Assembly (NCBI GenBank): GCA_030426265.1
Contig: JAUHYP010000011.1
Coordinates: 1 to 64,000, forward strand
Length of the DNA stretch: 64,000 nt
From: Gammaproteobacteria bacterium
GTDB lineage: Bacteria > Pseudomonadota > Gammaproteobacteria > Xanthomonadales > SZUA-36
Direction: 5' to 3'
Part shown: in pieces, positions 20,601-29,388 of the stretch
Layout: every line of letters begins with the position of its first letter
Numbering within the stretch: position 1 is the stretch's first letter
Translations under genes and position numbers: made by a program
The notes under the pieces: generated by a model
The model's input: only the letters and a program-made list of their open reading frames with translations
Told to the model about the DNA's origin: nothing
Databases searched by the model: none

Positions 20601-21515
20601 TCAGAAGATCTCGGTGATCATGCAGCGGAGGCTGCCTCCGGCGAGTTCGAGTTCCGAGAGGTCGATGGCGTGGACCGTGAAGCCCCATTCGGCGAGGGCG
20701 GCGCGGGAGGCGGGGGTGAGGGCGGCTTCGGCGGCAGCGCTCATGAACAGATCGGTGTCCGTGAGCGCGATGCAGTTGGCGACGAAGGCGTGTTTTTCCT
20801 CGTTGGTGATGGCCAGGCAACGTCCTGGATAAGCGGCGGCCAGCACCTCGGGCACGGCCGGGTCCTTGAAGGCCGCGGGGTGGATGACGGCCGCGCGGCC
20901 GGCGAGGACGGAGAGCACGACGTTGGTGTGGTATTCGTTGTCCTGGAGATCGAAGCGGTAGGTGAGCGCCAGGTCCAGGGCCTCGTGCATGGCCTCGAGC
21001 CCGGCCTCGTCCACGCGCTGGCTCATGCCGCAGAAACCCACCCGGCGTGCCCGGTCGATGACCAGGGCGCCGGTGAGTTCGGCCACGCAGCGGCGCTGGT
21101 GAAGCTCCACCACCTCGAAGCCGAGTTCGTTGGCGAACCAGCCACGGATGTCATCGCGGTCCGCCTCTGGCTGGCGCACGGGGTGGAACATGCTGCCCAC
21201 GACCAGGCGGCCCGGCACGGTGGCGAAGACGTTGTTGCTGAACACGCCATCAGGCTGGTCCTCACGGCCCGCGAAGCGCTGCACCGGCACGCCGACCGCC
21301 TCCACCCGCTGCGCCAGCGCCTCCGCCTGCCGGAAAGCCAGGCGCGAATCCGCCTCGGCTTCGGTGTCCACGTAGCGGTTGTCCCGCGCCGTCTGGGGTT
21401 CGACGTAGAACTGCTCGGGCAGGACGATCATCACCGCCCGCGGCCGTGTGCGGGCAAAGTCGGGACTGAGCGTCTGGAAGCGCTCCAGGAAGCGATCGGG
21501 ATCGCCGGTGATCAT
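20601..21515 (-). CDS. CtlX-like amidinotransferase/arginine deiminase-family hydrolase
   Basis: A 304-residue member of the guanidine-modifying superfamily (arginine deiminase, amidinotransferase), closest in appearance to proteins labelled citrulline utilisation hydrolase CtlX. Seen in the sequence: VMIVLPEQFYVEPQTARDN near the start, DGVFSNNVFATV (acidic and Asn substrate contacts), QDNEYHTNVVLSVL (catalytic His) and the C-terminal AGGSLRCMITEIF with the nucleophilic Cys. The likely substrates are guanidino or ureido amino acids. The exact reaction is unknown. Translation starts at 21515 inside the dusA stop (ATGA overlap). The frame is open further upstream, but homology begins here. Confidence 0.85.
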   Translation of the reverse strand: MITGDPDRFLERFQTLSPDFARTRPRAVMIVLPEQFYVEPQTARDNRYVDTEAEADSRLAFRQAEALAQRVEAVGVPVQRFAGREDQPDGVFSNNVFATVPGRLVVGSMFHPVRQPEADRDDIRGWFANELGFEVVELHQRRCVAELTGALVIDRARRVGFCGMSQRVDEAGLEAMHEALDLALTYRFDLQDNEYHTNVVLSVLAGRAAVIHPAAFKDPAVPEVLAAAYPGRCLAITNEEKHAFVANCIALTDTDLFMSAAAEAALTPASRAALAEWGFTVHAIDLSELELAGGSLRCMITEIF

Positions 21516-22561
21516 CGGGCCGCGCGGGAAGGCCCCGCCGCCAGGGAGCGGCCCTCGTGCGGCCGGACCCTGGACATGGCCGACAGGGCCTGGTCGAGAA
21601 TCTCCGCATTGTGGTCGTCCACATGCGCGTGCTCGCTCAGGTAGCGACGCCAGACCTTCGCCCCGGGCCGGCCCTGGAACAGGCCGAGCACGTGTCGGGT
21701 GACGTGTTTGACCGGGATGCCCTCCGCCACGCGGGCGGCGATGTAGGCGCTCATGGGTTCGACCACGTCCTCGCGGCGGGCCGGCTGGCCGCCGTCCGCC
21801 AGGGCTTCCTGGCACTGCGCCAGGAACCAGGGGTCGTGGTAGGCCGCCCGGCCGATCATCACGCCGTCCACCTGCGCCAGGTGGGTGTGCACGACGTCCA
21901 GCGAATCCACGCCGCCGTTGATCACCACCGTGCAGTCCGGCAGTTCGCGCTTGAGTCGGTACACCCAGTCGAAATCCAGCGGCGGTACATCGCGGTTCTG
22001 CTTCGGACTCAGGCCGCTGAGCCAGGCGCGGCGCGCGTGGGCGATCACCGTGTCGATGCCCGATTCCAGCACGCTGCCGACGAAGTCCCGGAAGTATCCG
22101 TAGTCGTAGAGCTCGTCCACGCCCAGTCGGGTCTTGATGGTCACCGGCACGGCGACGACCTCGCGCATCGCGGCCAGGCAGTCGCGCACCAGCGCCGGCT
22201 CCTTCATCAGGCAGGCGCCGAAGCGCCCGCGCTGCACCCGGTCGGAGGGGCAGCCCACGTTGAGGTTCACCTCGTCATACCCGCGCTCCCCTGCGATGAG
22301 CGCGCAGGCCGCCAGGTCCTCGGGCTCGCTGCCCCCCAGCTGCAGGGCCACCGGGTGTTCTTCCGGGTTGTAGGCCAGCAGACGGTCGCGGTCGCCGTGC
22401 AGGATCGCGCCGGTGGTGACCATTTCGGTATACAGCAGCGCCGACGGCGCCAGCAGGCGGTGGAAATACCGACAGTGGCGGTCGGTCCAGTCCATCATCG
22501 GCGCGACACTGAAGCGATGTGCGTCGTGGGAGGTCCGGGCTGTGGGTGACAGGCTGGGCAT
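21512..22561 (-). CDS. dusA: tRNA dihydrouridine synthase DusA
   Basis: An FMN-dependent enzyme that reduces uridines in the tRNA D-loop. The core begins HRFSVAPMMDWTDRHCRYF and contains NLNVGCPSDRVQRGRFGACLM with the catalytic Cys, KTRLGVDELYDY, HARRAWLSGLSPKQNR and INGGVDS and VMIGRAAYHDPW for FMN phosphate. The RxWLxGLSPKxNR signature indicates subfamily A. The start at 22561 gives 349 residues, near the usual 330-345. ATG at 22612 would add 17 residues containing a duplicated VVNA motif and cannot be excluded. No strong ribosome binding site favours either. The downstream CtlX-like gene overlaps it by four bases. Confidence 0.93.
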   Translation of the reverse strand: MPSLSPTARTSHDAHRFSVAPMMDWTDRHCRYFHRLLAPSALLYTEMVTTGAILHGDRDRLLAYNPEEHPVALQLGGSEPEDLAACALIAGERGYDEVNLNVGCPSDRVQRGRFGACLMKEPALVRDCLAAMREVVAVPVTIKTRLGVDELYDYGYFRDFVGSVLESGIDTVIAHARRAWLSGLSPKQNRDVPPLDFDWVYRLKRELPDCTVVINGGVDSLDVVHTHLAQVDGVMIGRAAYHDPWFLAQCQEALADGGQPARREDVVEPMSAYIAARVAEGIPVKHVTRHVLGLFQGRPGAKVWRRYLSEHAHVDDHNAEILDQALSAMSRVRPHEGRSLAAGPSRAAR

Positions 22562-22564
22562 GGT

Positions 22565-22593
22565 GGCATTCACGACCGCGGCATTCACGACCG
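22565..22593. repeat. 14-bp direct repeat before dusA
   Basis: GGCATTCACGACCG occurs at 22565-22578 and again at 22580-22593. It lies directly upstream of the preferred dusA start. If the longer start is used it encodes VVNAAVVNA. Confidence 0.6.
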
Positions 22594-22657
22594 ATGGGGG
22601 CGTCGGCGCCATTGTCTCATGATCGGAACCGGCGGCCATCACCGGAGTTGCCGGCCC

Positions 22658-22689
22658 AAAAAGCGACGGGGCCCGCGCGGGCCCCGTCG
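22658..22689 (-). terminator. Intrinsic terminator of the M16 peptidase gene
   Basis: A perfect 11-bp stem (22664-22674 with 22679-22689) and a GCGC loop are followed on the minus strand by five T residues (22662-22658). It lies 24 bases past the peptidase stop. Confidence 0.85.
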
Positions 22690-22712
22690 TGACGTACTTC
22701 GAAGGTCGGCCG

Positions 22713-25469
22713 TCAGTTCGTGACCGGCTGACCGTCCGCGTCCAGCACTTGCACTTCGCCCAGGTCCAGGCCGCCGATCTGCGCTTCGATCTGCTCGCGA
22801 TCACCCACGATCAGCCAGGACAGCTTGTCCGGGTGGATCACTTCCTCCGCGGCGGCCTGCACCGATTCCAGGGCCACGGACTCGTACTGGTCCTTGAGCG
22901 TGGAGACGTAGTCGTCCTCGCGGCCGAAACGGTCGTTGCCCAGCAAGGCGCCCAGCACGGCGCCACCGGTCTCGAACTGCCCCGGCAGGGAGTTGACGTT
23001 GTTGCGCACGCTCTTGTTCATCTCGTCCACGGTGGCCGGGCGCGTGGACAGGTACTCGTCCAGTTCGCGCTTGAGCTCGACCAGGGAGTCGCCGGTACGG
23101 TCCGACTGCACCGGGGCGTAGGTTGCGAACATGCGTTGGCCCCGCGCATCGGGCATGAAGGTATAGGCGCCATAGGCCCAGCCCTTGTCCTCGCGCAGGT
23201 TCATGTTGACCCGCGCCGTGAACGAACCGCCGATGACGTCGTTCATGGTCTGGATCTCGATGTTGTTGTCCGCGCCGGTGGGCGGCGCCACGTGCGCGGC
23301 CAGGATCAGCGACTGCGGCGAGCCCGGCTTGTCGATGATGTAGACCTTGCCCGCCTCGGGCAGCTCGACCTGGGCCAGGTTCTTCTGCGGCACGGCGCGG
23401 CGGTCTTCCCGCCAGTCGCCGAAGGCGTCTTCCAGCAGGGGCAGGATCTCGTCCATGGTGACGTCGCCGACCACGAAGATCTGGCCGTTGGAGGGCCGCA
23501 CCCAGGTCCGGTGGAAGGCCTGCAGATCGTCCCGCGTCAGGGCCGAAATCGCGGCCTCGGTGCCCGAGCCGGTGAGCGGCAGGCCGTAGGCGTGGTCCTG
23601 GCCGTACACCAGCGCCGGCAGGGTGCGCAGCGCGATGTTCACCGGCTGGGTCTTCTCCTGGGCGATGTTCGACAGCCAGCGGGGGCGCAGGCGTTCAATC
23701 TCATCGTCCGCGAAGGCCGGATTGCGCACCACGTCGGCGTAGAGCTCGATGGAGGGCTCGAGGTTCGACTTCAGGGCGGACAGCGACACGGTCGAGGTGT
23801 CGAGGTTGGAGCCGGTGTTGATTTCCGCGCCCAAGGCCTCCGCCTCGGCGGAGATCTCCAGCGCGGTCCGGTCCTTCGTCCCCTCGTCCATCATGGCCAG
23901 GGTGAAGCTGGAGGTGCCGGGCGTGGCGAAACTGTCCGCCGCGTAGCCCGCGTCGAACTGCAGGGCGACCTGGACCACCGGCACGGCGTCACGCGTGGCG
24001 AGAACCACGGGCATGCCGTTGCGCAACTCGGCGCGTTGCACTTCCGGGAAGCTCACTTCGGGCATGTCGCCCACCTGTGGCAGGCCCTGGCTGCGGTCCA
24101 CGGTGCTGGCCACGGTGGAATGCTCGCCGAAGGGCTGCACTTCCAGGCGGTAGCGGCCACGTTCCAGCCAGGTGGCGGCCGTGGACTGCACCTCACCCGC
24201 GGAGGCTTCGTTCTGCCAGCCGAGGTGGGTCTTCCAGAAGCCGGCATCACCGGCGTACAGCTCGCTCTGGGCCAGAGTGACGGCCTTGCCGCCGAATCCA
24301 CCGATCTGCTCCAGGCCGCGCACGGTGTCGGCGTTGATCTTGGTCTTCGCACGCTCCAGCTCTTCCGGCGTCGGGCCATCGGCCAGGAAGGCGTCGAGTT
24401 CGCGTTCGATGATCGCGTTCACCCGCTCCATGCTCACGCCCGGCTGCAGGGTCACGTCGATGGTGAAACGGCTGGCCAGTTCGAAGGGCAGCACGTAGAC
24501 GTTCAGGTTCGAAGCCAGGGGCTCTTCGTGGATCAGGGCCTGGTAGAGGCGGCTGTTCTTGCCGTCGCCCAGCACGTCGGCCGCCAGCCCCAGCACCGCG
24601 CTTTCGCGGGTGGTGCGTCCCGGTACGGCCCAGTTGTGGTAGACCCGCGCCTGCGGCACGCGGTCATGCATCAGCTCGACCTTGTCTTCCTTCAGTTCGG
24701 GCACCCAGGCCTGCATGCGCTCGACCGGCGGACCGGCGTCGATGTCACCGAAATACTTTTCCGCCAGTGCGCGGCCCTCTTCGGGGGAGACGTCCCCGGC
24801 GAGCACCAGCACGGTGTTGGCGGCGCCGTAGTAGCGCTTGAACCAGTCATGCACCGATTCCAGCGATGCGGCGGAAAGATCCTCCATGCTGCCGATGGTG
24901 CTGTGGCGGTAGCCATGGCCGGGCGGGAACAGTCCCTCGGCCAGGCGGTAGCCCACCAGTCCGTAGGGCTGGTTGTCGCCCTGGCGCTTCTCGTTCTGCA
25001 CCACGCCGATCTGGTTGTCCAGTTTCTCCTGGGTGACGGCGCCGAGCAGGTGGCCCATGCGATCGGACTCCATCCACAACGCCAGTTCCAGCGCCGGCGT
25101 GGGCACGTTCTGGAAGTAGTTGGTGCGGTCCAGCCAGGTGGTGCCGTTGAAGCCGGTGGCGCCTACCTGCTCCAGCGGTTCGAAATACTCACCGTCGTAG
25201 TTTTCCGACCCGTTGAACATCAGGTGTTCGAACAGGTGGGCGAAGCCGGTCTTGCCTTCGGGTTCGTTCTTGGAGCCCACGTGGTACCAGATGCTCACCG
25301 CCACGATGGGCGCCTTGCGGTCTTCATGCACGACGACGCGCAGGCCGTTGTCCAGGGTGAACTTCTCGTAGGGAATGTCGACGTCGGGGACCTCGACGGC
25401 CCAGGCCGGAACGCTCAGCGCGAGCGCCAGGGTCCCGATCCAGCCCATGCGGGGGCGAAGTTGGCTCAT
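22713..25469 (-). CDS. Secreted two-domain M16 (pitrilysin-type) zinc metallopeptidase
   Basis: A 918-residue protein with a signal peptide (WIGTLALALSVPAWA) and two M16 units. The N-terminal unit has the zinc motif HLFEH (His78, Glu81, His82) and the distal Glu region GVVQNEKRQ. The C-terminal unit, from about residue 470, lacks HXXEH and ends with the R/Y region NMNLREDKGWAYGAYTF that helps bind substrate. This is the usual arrangement in fused M16 peptidases, where one half is catalytic. It is expected in the periplasm or anchored to the envelope, degrading peptides. The frame is open to 26357, but the signal peptide and GGAGA upstream fix the start at 25469. It is monocistronic with a clear terminator. 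Confidence 0.93.
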   Translation of the reverse strand: MSQLRPRMGWIGTLALALSVPAWAVEVPDVDIPYEKFTLDNGLRVVVHEDRKAPIVAVSIWYHVGSKNEPEGKTGFAHLFEHLMFNGSENYDGEYFEPLEQVGATGFNGTTWLDRTNYFQNVPTPALELALWMESDRMGHLLGAVTQEKLDNQIGVVQNEKRQGDNQPYGLVGYRLAEGLFPPGHGYRHSTIGSMEDLSAASLESVHDWFKRYYGAANTVLVLAGDVSPEEGRALAEKYFGDIDAGPPVERMQAWVPELKEDKVELMHDRVPQARVYHNWAVPGRTTRESAVLGLAADVLGDGKNSRLYQALIHEEPLASNLNVYVLPFELASRFTIDVTLQPGVSMERVNAIIERELDAFLADGPTPEELERAKTKINADTVRGLEQIGGFGGKAVTLAQSELYAGDAGFWKTHLGWQNEASAGEVQSTAATWLERGRYRLEVQPFGEHSTVASTVDRSQGLPQVGDMPEVSFPEVQRAELRNGMPVVLATRDAVPVVQVALQFDAGYAADSFATPGTSSFTLAMMDEGTKDRTALEISAEAEALGAEINTGSNLDTSTVSLSALKSNLEPSIELYADVVRNPAFADDEIERLRPRWLSNIAQEKTQPVNIALRTLPALVYGQDHAYGLPLTGSGTEAAISALTRDDLQAFHRTWVRPSNGQIFVVGDVTMDEILPLLEDAFGDWREDRRAVPQKNLAQVELPEAGKVYIIDKPGSPQSLILAAHVAPPTGADNNIEIQTMNDVIGGSFTARVNMNLREDKGWAYGAYTFMPDARGQRMFATYAPVQSDRTGDSLVELKRELDEYLSTRPATVDEMNKSVRNNVNSLPGQFETGGAVLGALLGNDRFGREDDYVSTLKDQYESVALESVQAAAEEVIHPDKLSWLIVGDREQIEAQIGGLDLGEVQVLDADGQPVTN

Positions 25470-25666
25470 GGGAGTCTTTCTCCGTTGCAGTGCGATGGTG
25501 AACAGGTGTCGCGCCACGGCCGCAGCCGGGCGCCGGTGTGGGCGCATCCTGCCGCCTCGGGCGCCGGCCCGCCACGGCCACAAGTCACGGACGAACGTGC
25601 GCGACGGGACCATCCGCAACCTGCGCTCTGCGAGCCCCTTGCCTCCTTTGGTCGACCCGGGCTTGT

Positions 25667-25690
25667 ATTTAATTAAACGTTTAATTAAAT
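25667..25690. promoter_or_regulatory. 24-bp perfect palindromic operator of the tetR-hlyD-ABC operon
   Basis: Half-site ATTTAATTAAAC is followed at once by its exact reverse complement (axis between 25678 and 25679). It is made of A/T except for the central CG, in a GC-rich genome, and ends seven bases before the tetR ATG. It overlaps the likely promoter (TTGTAT at 25663, TAAATT at 25686), so TetR binding would block transcription. It should be the autoregulatory site. Confidence 0.8.
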
Positions 25691-25697
25691 TAGAAGC

Positions 25698-26336
25698 ATG
25701 ACCAGCCCCTCCACCAACCGACGCCGCGGACGCCCCGTCGGCGATGACGACGCCAACCTCCGCGAACGCCTGCTCGAGTCCGCGGAGCGCCTGTTCGCCG
25801 AGCAGGGCTATGCCGCCACCCCGGTGCGGGCCGTCGCGGAAGCCGCGGACGTGAACCCGGCGCTGGTGAGCTACTACTTCGGCGGAAAGCAGGGCCTGCT
25901 GGAGGCCGTGTTCGAGCGCGTGCTGGAACCCATGGCGACGGCCATGCAGGGGCTGGTCGACGCCCCCGAGGCCTCGCCCTTCGATCTGCTGGACCTCCTT
26001 CACCGCCTGGGTTCGGAGCACCCCAACCTGCTGCCGCTGTTGATGCGCGAAGCGCTGTTGCCCGGAGGGCACCTGGAGCAGGCTTTCGCCGACCGTTTCG
26101 CCCCGCGTCTGGGCGGCCGGGTGCCCGAACTGGTCCGCCACGCGCAGGCCAACGGGCGGCTGGCGGCCGATGCCGACCCGGAGGCCCTGACGGTGCTGAT
26201 CCTGTCCATGGGCGTCTTCCCATTCGTGGCGGCCAACCTCGCCCGGCGGGTGCTGGGCCTGGACCTGGCCGGGGCCGACCGTGAGCGCCTCTCGCGGCAG
26301 ATCCGGCAACTGCTGAGCACGGGAGTGCTGACATGA
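25698..26336 (+). CDS. TetR-family repressor (CecR/YbiH-like)
   Basis: A 212-residue regulator. The N-terminal helix-turn-helix is complete: RERLLESAERLFAEQGYAATPVRAVAEAADV, split here by its turn, then NPALVSYYFGGKQGLLEAVFERV. The C-terminal ligand domain is of the type found in CecR/YbiH regulators. The downstream adaptor-ATPase-permease order matches the E. coli cecR-ybhGFSR operon, where the regulator controls an exporter linked to cefoperazone and chloramphenicol sensitivity. The palindrome upstream supports autorepression. The stop overlaps the next start (ATGA). Confidence 0.9.
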   Translation: MTSPSTNRRRGRPVGDDDANLRERLLESAERLFAEQGYAATPVRAVAEAADVNPALVSYYFGGKQGLLEAVFERVLEPMATAMQGLVDAPEASPFDLLDLLHRLGSEHPNLLPLLMREALLPGGHLEQAFADRFAPRLGGRVPELVRHAQANGRLAADADPEALTVLILSMGVFPFVAANLARRVLGLDLAGADRERLSRQIRQLLSTGVLT

Positions 26337-27298
26337 TCCGACACCATCGTCGCCCATCGACCCCCCTGCTGCTCGCGCTCGGGATCCTGCCGCTGCTTGC
26401 CGCCTGCGGCGAAGCGGAGCAGGCCCGCATGGTCGGCACCCTCGAGCGGGACCGCGTGGAGCTGGCGGTGGAAAGCAACGAACCCATCGCCGAGATCCTG
26501 GTCGTCGATGGCGCCACCGTTACCGCCGGCGAGGCAATCCTGCGCCAGGACGCGACCCGGAGCACCGGCCGCCTCGAACAGGCGCAGGCGCAGCGCGACC
26601 AGGCCGCCGCGCGGCTGGCTGAACTGCGTCGTGGCCCGCGTGCCGAGGACATCGCCCAGGCCCGCGCCGAACTGGCCGCCAGCGAGGCGCTGACCCGCAA
26701 CAGCCGCGCCAATTACGAGCGCGAGAAGGAACTGTTCGAGCGGGGCCTGGGCGAGGCGCAGGCCAGGGACAATCGCCGGGATGTGCTCGCCGACGCCGTC
26801 GCCCGGGAAGAATCCCAGCGCCAGGCCCTCGAGCGGCTGCTCAACGGGACGACCGTCGAGGAACTGGACCAGGCGGAAGCCGAACTGCGCTCGCTCCAGG
26901 CCGCCGTCGAACTGGCCGAGCTCGACCTGCAGCGGCTGGTGGTCACGGCGCCCATGAACGGCGTCCTCGACCGTGTCCGCTACGAGTCGGGCGAGCGTCC
27001 GCAAGCCGGGACCACCGTGGCCGTGCTGCTCGACAGCGCGTCGACCTACGCCCGGATCTACGTTCCCGAGCCCCTGCGCGCGACCCTCACGCCCGGCTCC
27101 AGACTGCAGGTCGCGGTGGACGGCATCGAAGCGCCATTGGAAGGCACGGTTCGCTGGGTGTCCTCCGACGCCAGCTTCACGCCCTACTTCGCCCTGACCG
27201 AATATGACCGTTCACGCCTGGCCTACCTCGCCGAGGTCGATCTACCCGGCGCCGCCGGGCTCCCGGCCGGCGTTCCCCTGGAGGCCTGGTTGCCCTGA
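26333..27298 (+). CDS. HlyD-family adaptor lipoprotein of ABC exporter (YbhG-like)
   Basis: A 321-residue membrane fusion protein. The N-terminus LLLALGILPLLAACGE carries a lipobox with Cys23 or so, so it is probably a lipoprotein, not TM-anchored. There follow a lipoyl half (ELAVESNEPIAEILVVDGATVTAG), a long coiled-coil hairpin (about 75-195, Gln/Ala/Glu/Arg rich) and the second lipoyl half (LQRLVVTAPMNGVLDRV). It links the ABC transporter encoded next to an outer-membrane channel. It is translationally coupled to tetR and 41 bases before the ATPase gene. Confidence 0.88.
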   Translation: MIRHHRRPSTPLLLALGILPLLAACGEAEQARMVGTLERDRVELAVESNEPIAEILVVDGATVTAGEAILRQDATRSTGRLEQAQAQRDQAAARLAELRRGPRAEDIAQARAELAASEALTRNSRANYEREKELFERGLGEAQARDNRRDVLADAVAREESQRQALERLLNGTTVEELDQAEAELRSLQAAVELAELDLQRLVVTAPMNGVLDRVRYESGERPQAGTTVAVLLDSASTYARIYVPEPLRATLTPGSRLQVAVDGIEAPLEGTVRWVSSDASFTPYFALTEYDRSRLAYLAEVDLPGAAGLPAGVPLEAWLP

Positions 27299-27339
27299 GG
27301 ACTCACCGGGTATGAATCCACCGGCAGAAACCCAGCGCC

Positions 27340-28296
27340 ATGAATGAGGGCCTCGCCATCCGCACCCGCGGACTGACCCGGGATTTCGGCGCCCTGCGCG
27401 CCGTCGACCATGTCGACCTGGACGTGCCGCGCTCGCGCATCTACGGCTTCCTGGGCCCGAACGGCTCAGGCAAGTCCACCACCATCCGCATGCTCTGCGG
27501 CCTGCTGACCCCGACCGAGGGCAGCGCCACCGTGCTGGGCCACGCCATTCCCGCCGAGGCCGAGGCCTTGCGCCGCAAGGTCGGTTACATGACCCAGAAA
27601 TTCTCCCTGTACGAGGACCTCACGGTGCGGGAAAACCTGGACTTCATGGCCGAGGTGTACGCCCTGCGCCGCGCTCGGAAGCGCGACCGGGTGGACACCA
27701 TCAGCGAGCGCTACGGCCTGACCCGCCTGCTGGGCCAGCGCGCCGGCACCCTCAGCGGCGGCCAGAAACAGCGCCTGGCCCTGGGGGCCGCCCTGCTCCA
27801 CGACCCCGAACTGCTGTTCCTGGACGAACCCACCAGCGCCGTGGACCCGGAGAATCGACGGGCCTTCTGGGAATCGCTGTTCGACCTCGTCGAGGCCGGC
27901 ACCACCATCCTCGTGTCGACCCACTACATGGACGAGGCGGAACGCTGTCACGAGTTGGCGATCCTGGACCAGGGCCGCCTGGCGGCTTCCGGCAGCCCGC
28001 AGGACCTGGCCCGGGACATCGATGCGCGGGTGGTCCTGCTGCGGACCGACCGGCCCCGCAGCGCCGGCAAGGCCCTGCACGCCGAGCCCTGGGTATTGAG
28101 CGTGGCTCAGGTCGGCAATGAGCTGCGGGTGCTCGCCGACAAGGCGCAGGAAGACGCGGTGGCGGCCGTGGCGGCCCGGGTTCGGGCTGCGGGCTACGAA
28201 GTGGCGCACTGTGAATCGGTTCCGGCCAGCCTCGAGGACGTGTTCGTCGCGGCGACCCTCCCGAACCGGACCGCGCGCCGGGAGCGCGCCGCGTGA
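27340..28296 (+). CDS. ABC exporter ATP-binding protein (YbhF-like, single NBD)
   Basis: A 318-residue ATPase with Walker A GPNGSGKST, Q-loop in VGYMTQKFSLYEDLTV, signature LSGGQKQRLALG, Walker B LLFLDEPTSAVD and H-loop STHYMDEAERC. A C-terminal extension of about 90 residues is typical of drug-type ABC-2 ATPases. E. coli YbhF is about twice this length with two fused NBDs. Here there is one NBD, so the active transporter would need a homodimer. It energises export with the permease encoded by the next gene, which it overlaps by four bases (GTGA). No strong ribosome binding site precedes the ATG. Confidence 0.93.
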   Translation: MNEGLAIRTRGLTRDFGALRAVDHVDLDVPRSRIYGFLGPNGSGKSTTIRMLCGLLTPTEGSATVLGHAIPAEAEALRRKVGYMTQKFSLYEDLTVRENLDFMAEVYALRRARKRDRVDTISERYGLTRLLGQRAGTLSGGQKQRLALGAALLHDPELLFLDEPTSAVDPENRRAFWESLFDLVEAGTTILVSTHYMDEAERCHELAILDQGRLAASGSPQDLARDIDARVVLLRTDRPRSAGKALHAEPWVLSVAQVGNELRVLADKAQEDAVAAVAARVRAAGYEVAHCESVPASLEDVFVAATLPNRTARRERAA

Positions 28297-29381
28297 AGTT
28301 CCTGCATCGCATCGGCGCCGTGGCGGCCAAGGAGGTGCGCCAGTTGCGCCGCGACCGGCTGAGCTTCGGGATGATCGTCGCCCTGCCGATCATGCAGCTG
28401 CTGCTGTTCGGCTACGCCATCAACATGGACCCGCGCCATCTCTCCGCCGCCGTCGCGGACCTGTCCGGCACGGCGGCATCACGCCAGTACGTCCACGACC
28501 TGGCGCAGTCGCAGGTGATCGATATCAAGCACCAGGTCGGCAGTGCCGAGGCGCTGGAAGCGTTGATGCGCGCGGGCCAGGTCAGCGTGGGCATCTACCT
28601 GCCGCCGGACTTCGAGCGGCGTTTGGCCCAGCCGGACCGCGCCGCTGGACAGTTGCTGATCGACGGCTCGGACACGGTGGTCCAGGCCGCGGCGGCCAGC
28701 CTGGTGTCGCCGGCCAGGACGGCGCCGGTGGCCGACGCGCCACCCACCCTGGAAATCCGCACCTACTACAACCCCGAGCGCCGCTCGCCCGTGAACACCG
28801 TGCCGGGCCTGATCGGCATCATCCTGACCATGACGATGACGCTGTTCACCGCCGTCGCCATCGTTCGGGAGCGCGAGCGCGGCAACCTCGAACTGCTCAT
28901 CACCACGCCGATCCGCTCGTGGGAGCTGATGGTCGCGAAGATCCTGCCTTACATCTTCATCGGCCTGGTGCAGGCCTCGCTGATCTTCTGGCTGGGCGAC
29001 AGCCTGTTCCGCGTGCCCATGCGCGGCGACTGGCTGGATGCCTACGCCGTGATCCTGCTGTTCATCGTGGCCAACCTCGCCCTGGGGCTGATGATCTCGA
29101 CCCTGGCGAGCAACCAGTTCCAGGCCATGCAGATGACCTTCTTCATCCTGCTGCCGTCCATTCTGCTTTCCGGATTCATGTTTCCCTTCGACGGCATGCC
29201 CAGGGCGGCCCAGTGGATCGCCGAGGTGTTGCCCATGACGCATTTCATGCGATTGATCCGCGGCATCGTGCTGCGCGGGGCGGAATTGGGAGAACTGCGT
29301 GGGGAACTGGCGGCGCTGGGCGCCTTCCTGGCGATCGCGCTGACCGTGGCGGTCAGGCGCTTCGACAAGACGCTGGATTGA
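28293..29381 (+). CDS. ABC-2 type permease (YbhS/YbhR-like)
   Basis: A 362-residue inner-membrane protein with one N-terminal TM helix (FGMIVALPIMQLLLFGYAI), a large periplasmic domain (about 50-170) and five C-terminal helices. It shows the ABC-2 signature region NTVPGLIGIILTMTMTLFTAVAIVRERERGN and the segment LELLITTPIRSWELMVAKILPY. It starts at GTG within the ATPase stop. E. coli has two such permeases (YbhS and YbhR). This operon has only one, presumably a homodimer. It ends a few bases before the convergent cNMP-binding gene. Confidence 0.92.
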   Translation: MKFLHRIGAVAAKEVRQLRRDRLSFGMIVALPIMQLLLFGYAINMDPRHLSAAVADLSGTAASRQYVHDLAQSQVIDIKHQVGSAEALEALMRAGQVSVGIYLPPDFERRLAQPDRAAGQLLIDGSDTVVQAAAASLVSPARTAPVADAPPTLEIRTYYNPERRSPVNTVPGLIGIILTMTMTLFTAVAIVRERERGNLELLITTPIRSWELMVAKILPYIFIGLVQASLIFWLGDSLFRVPMRGDWLDAYAVILLFIVANLALGLMISTLASNQFQAMQMTFFILLPSILLSGFMFPFDGMPRAAQWIAEVLPMTHFMRLIRGIVLRGAELGELRGELAALGAFLAIALTVAVRRFDKTLD

Positions 29382-29388
29382 TCCGTGT

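Noticed and set aside
22689-25676. A 995-codon open frame antisense to the M16 peptidase
   Set aside because: Same reasoning. The minus-strand gene has a signal peptide, HXXEH motif and terminator, while the plus-strand frame has none.
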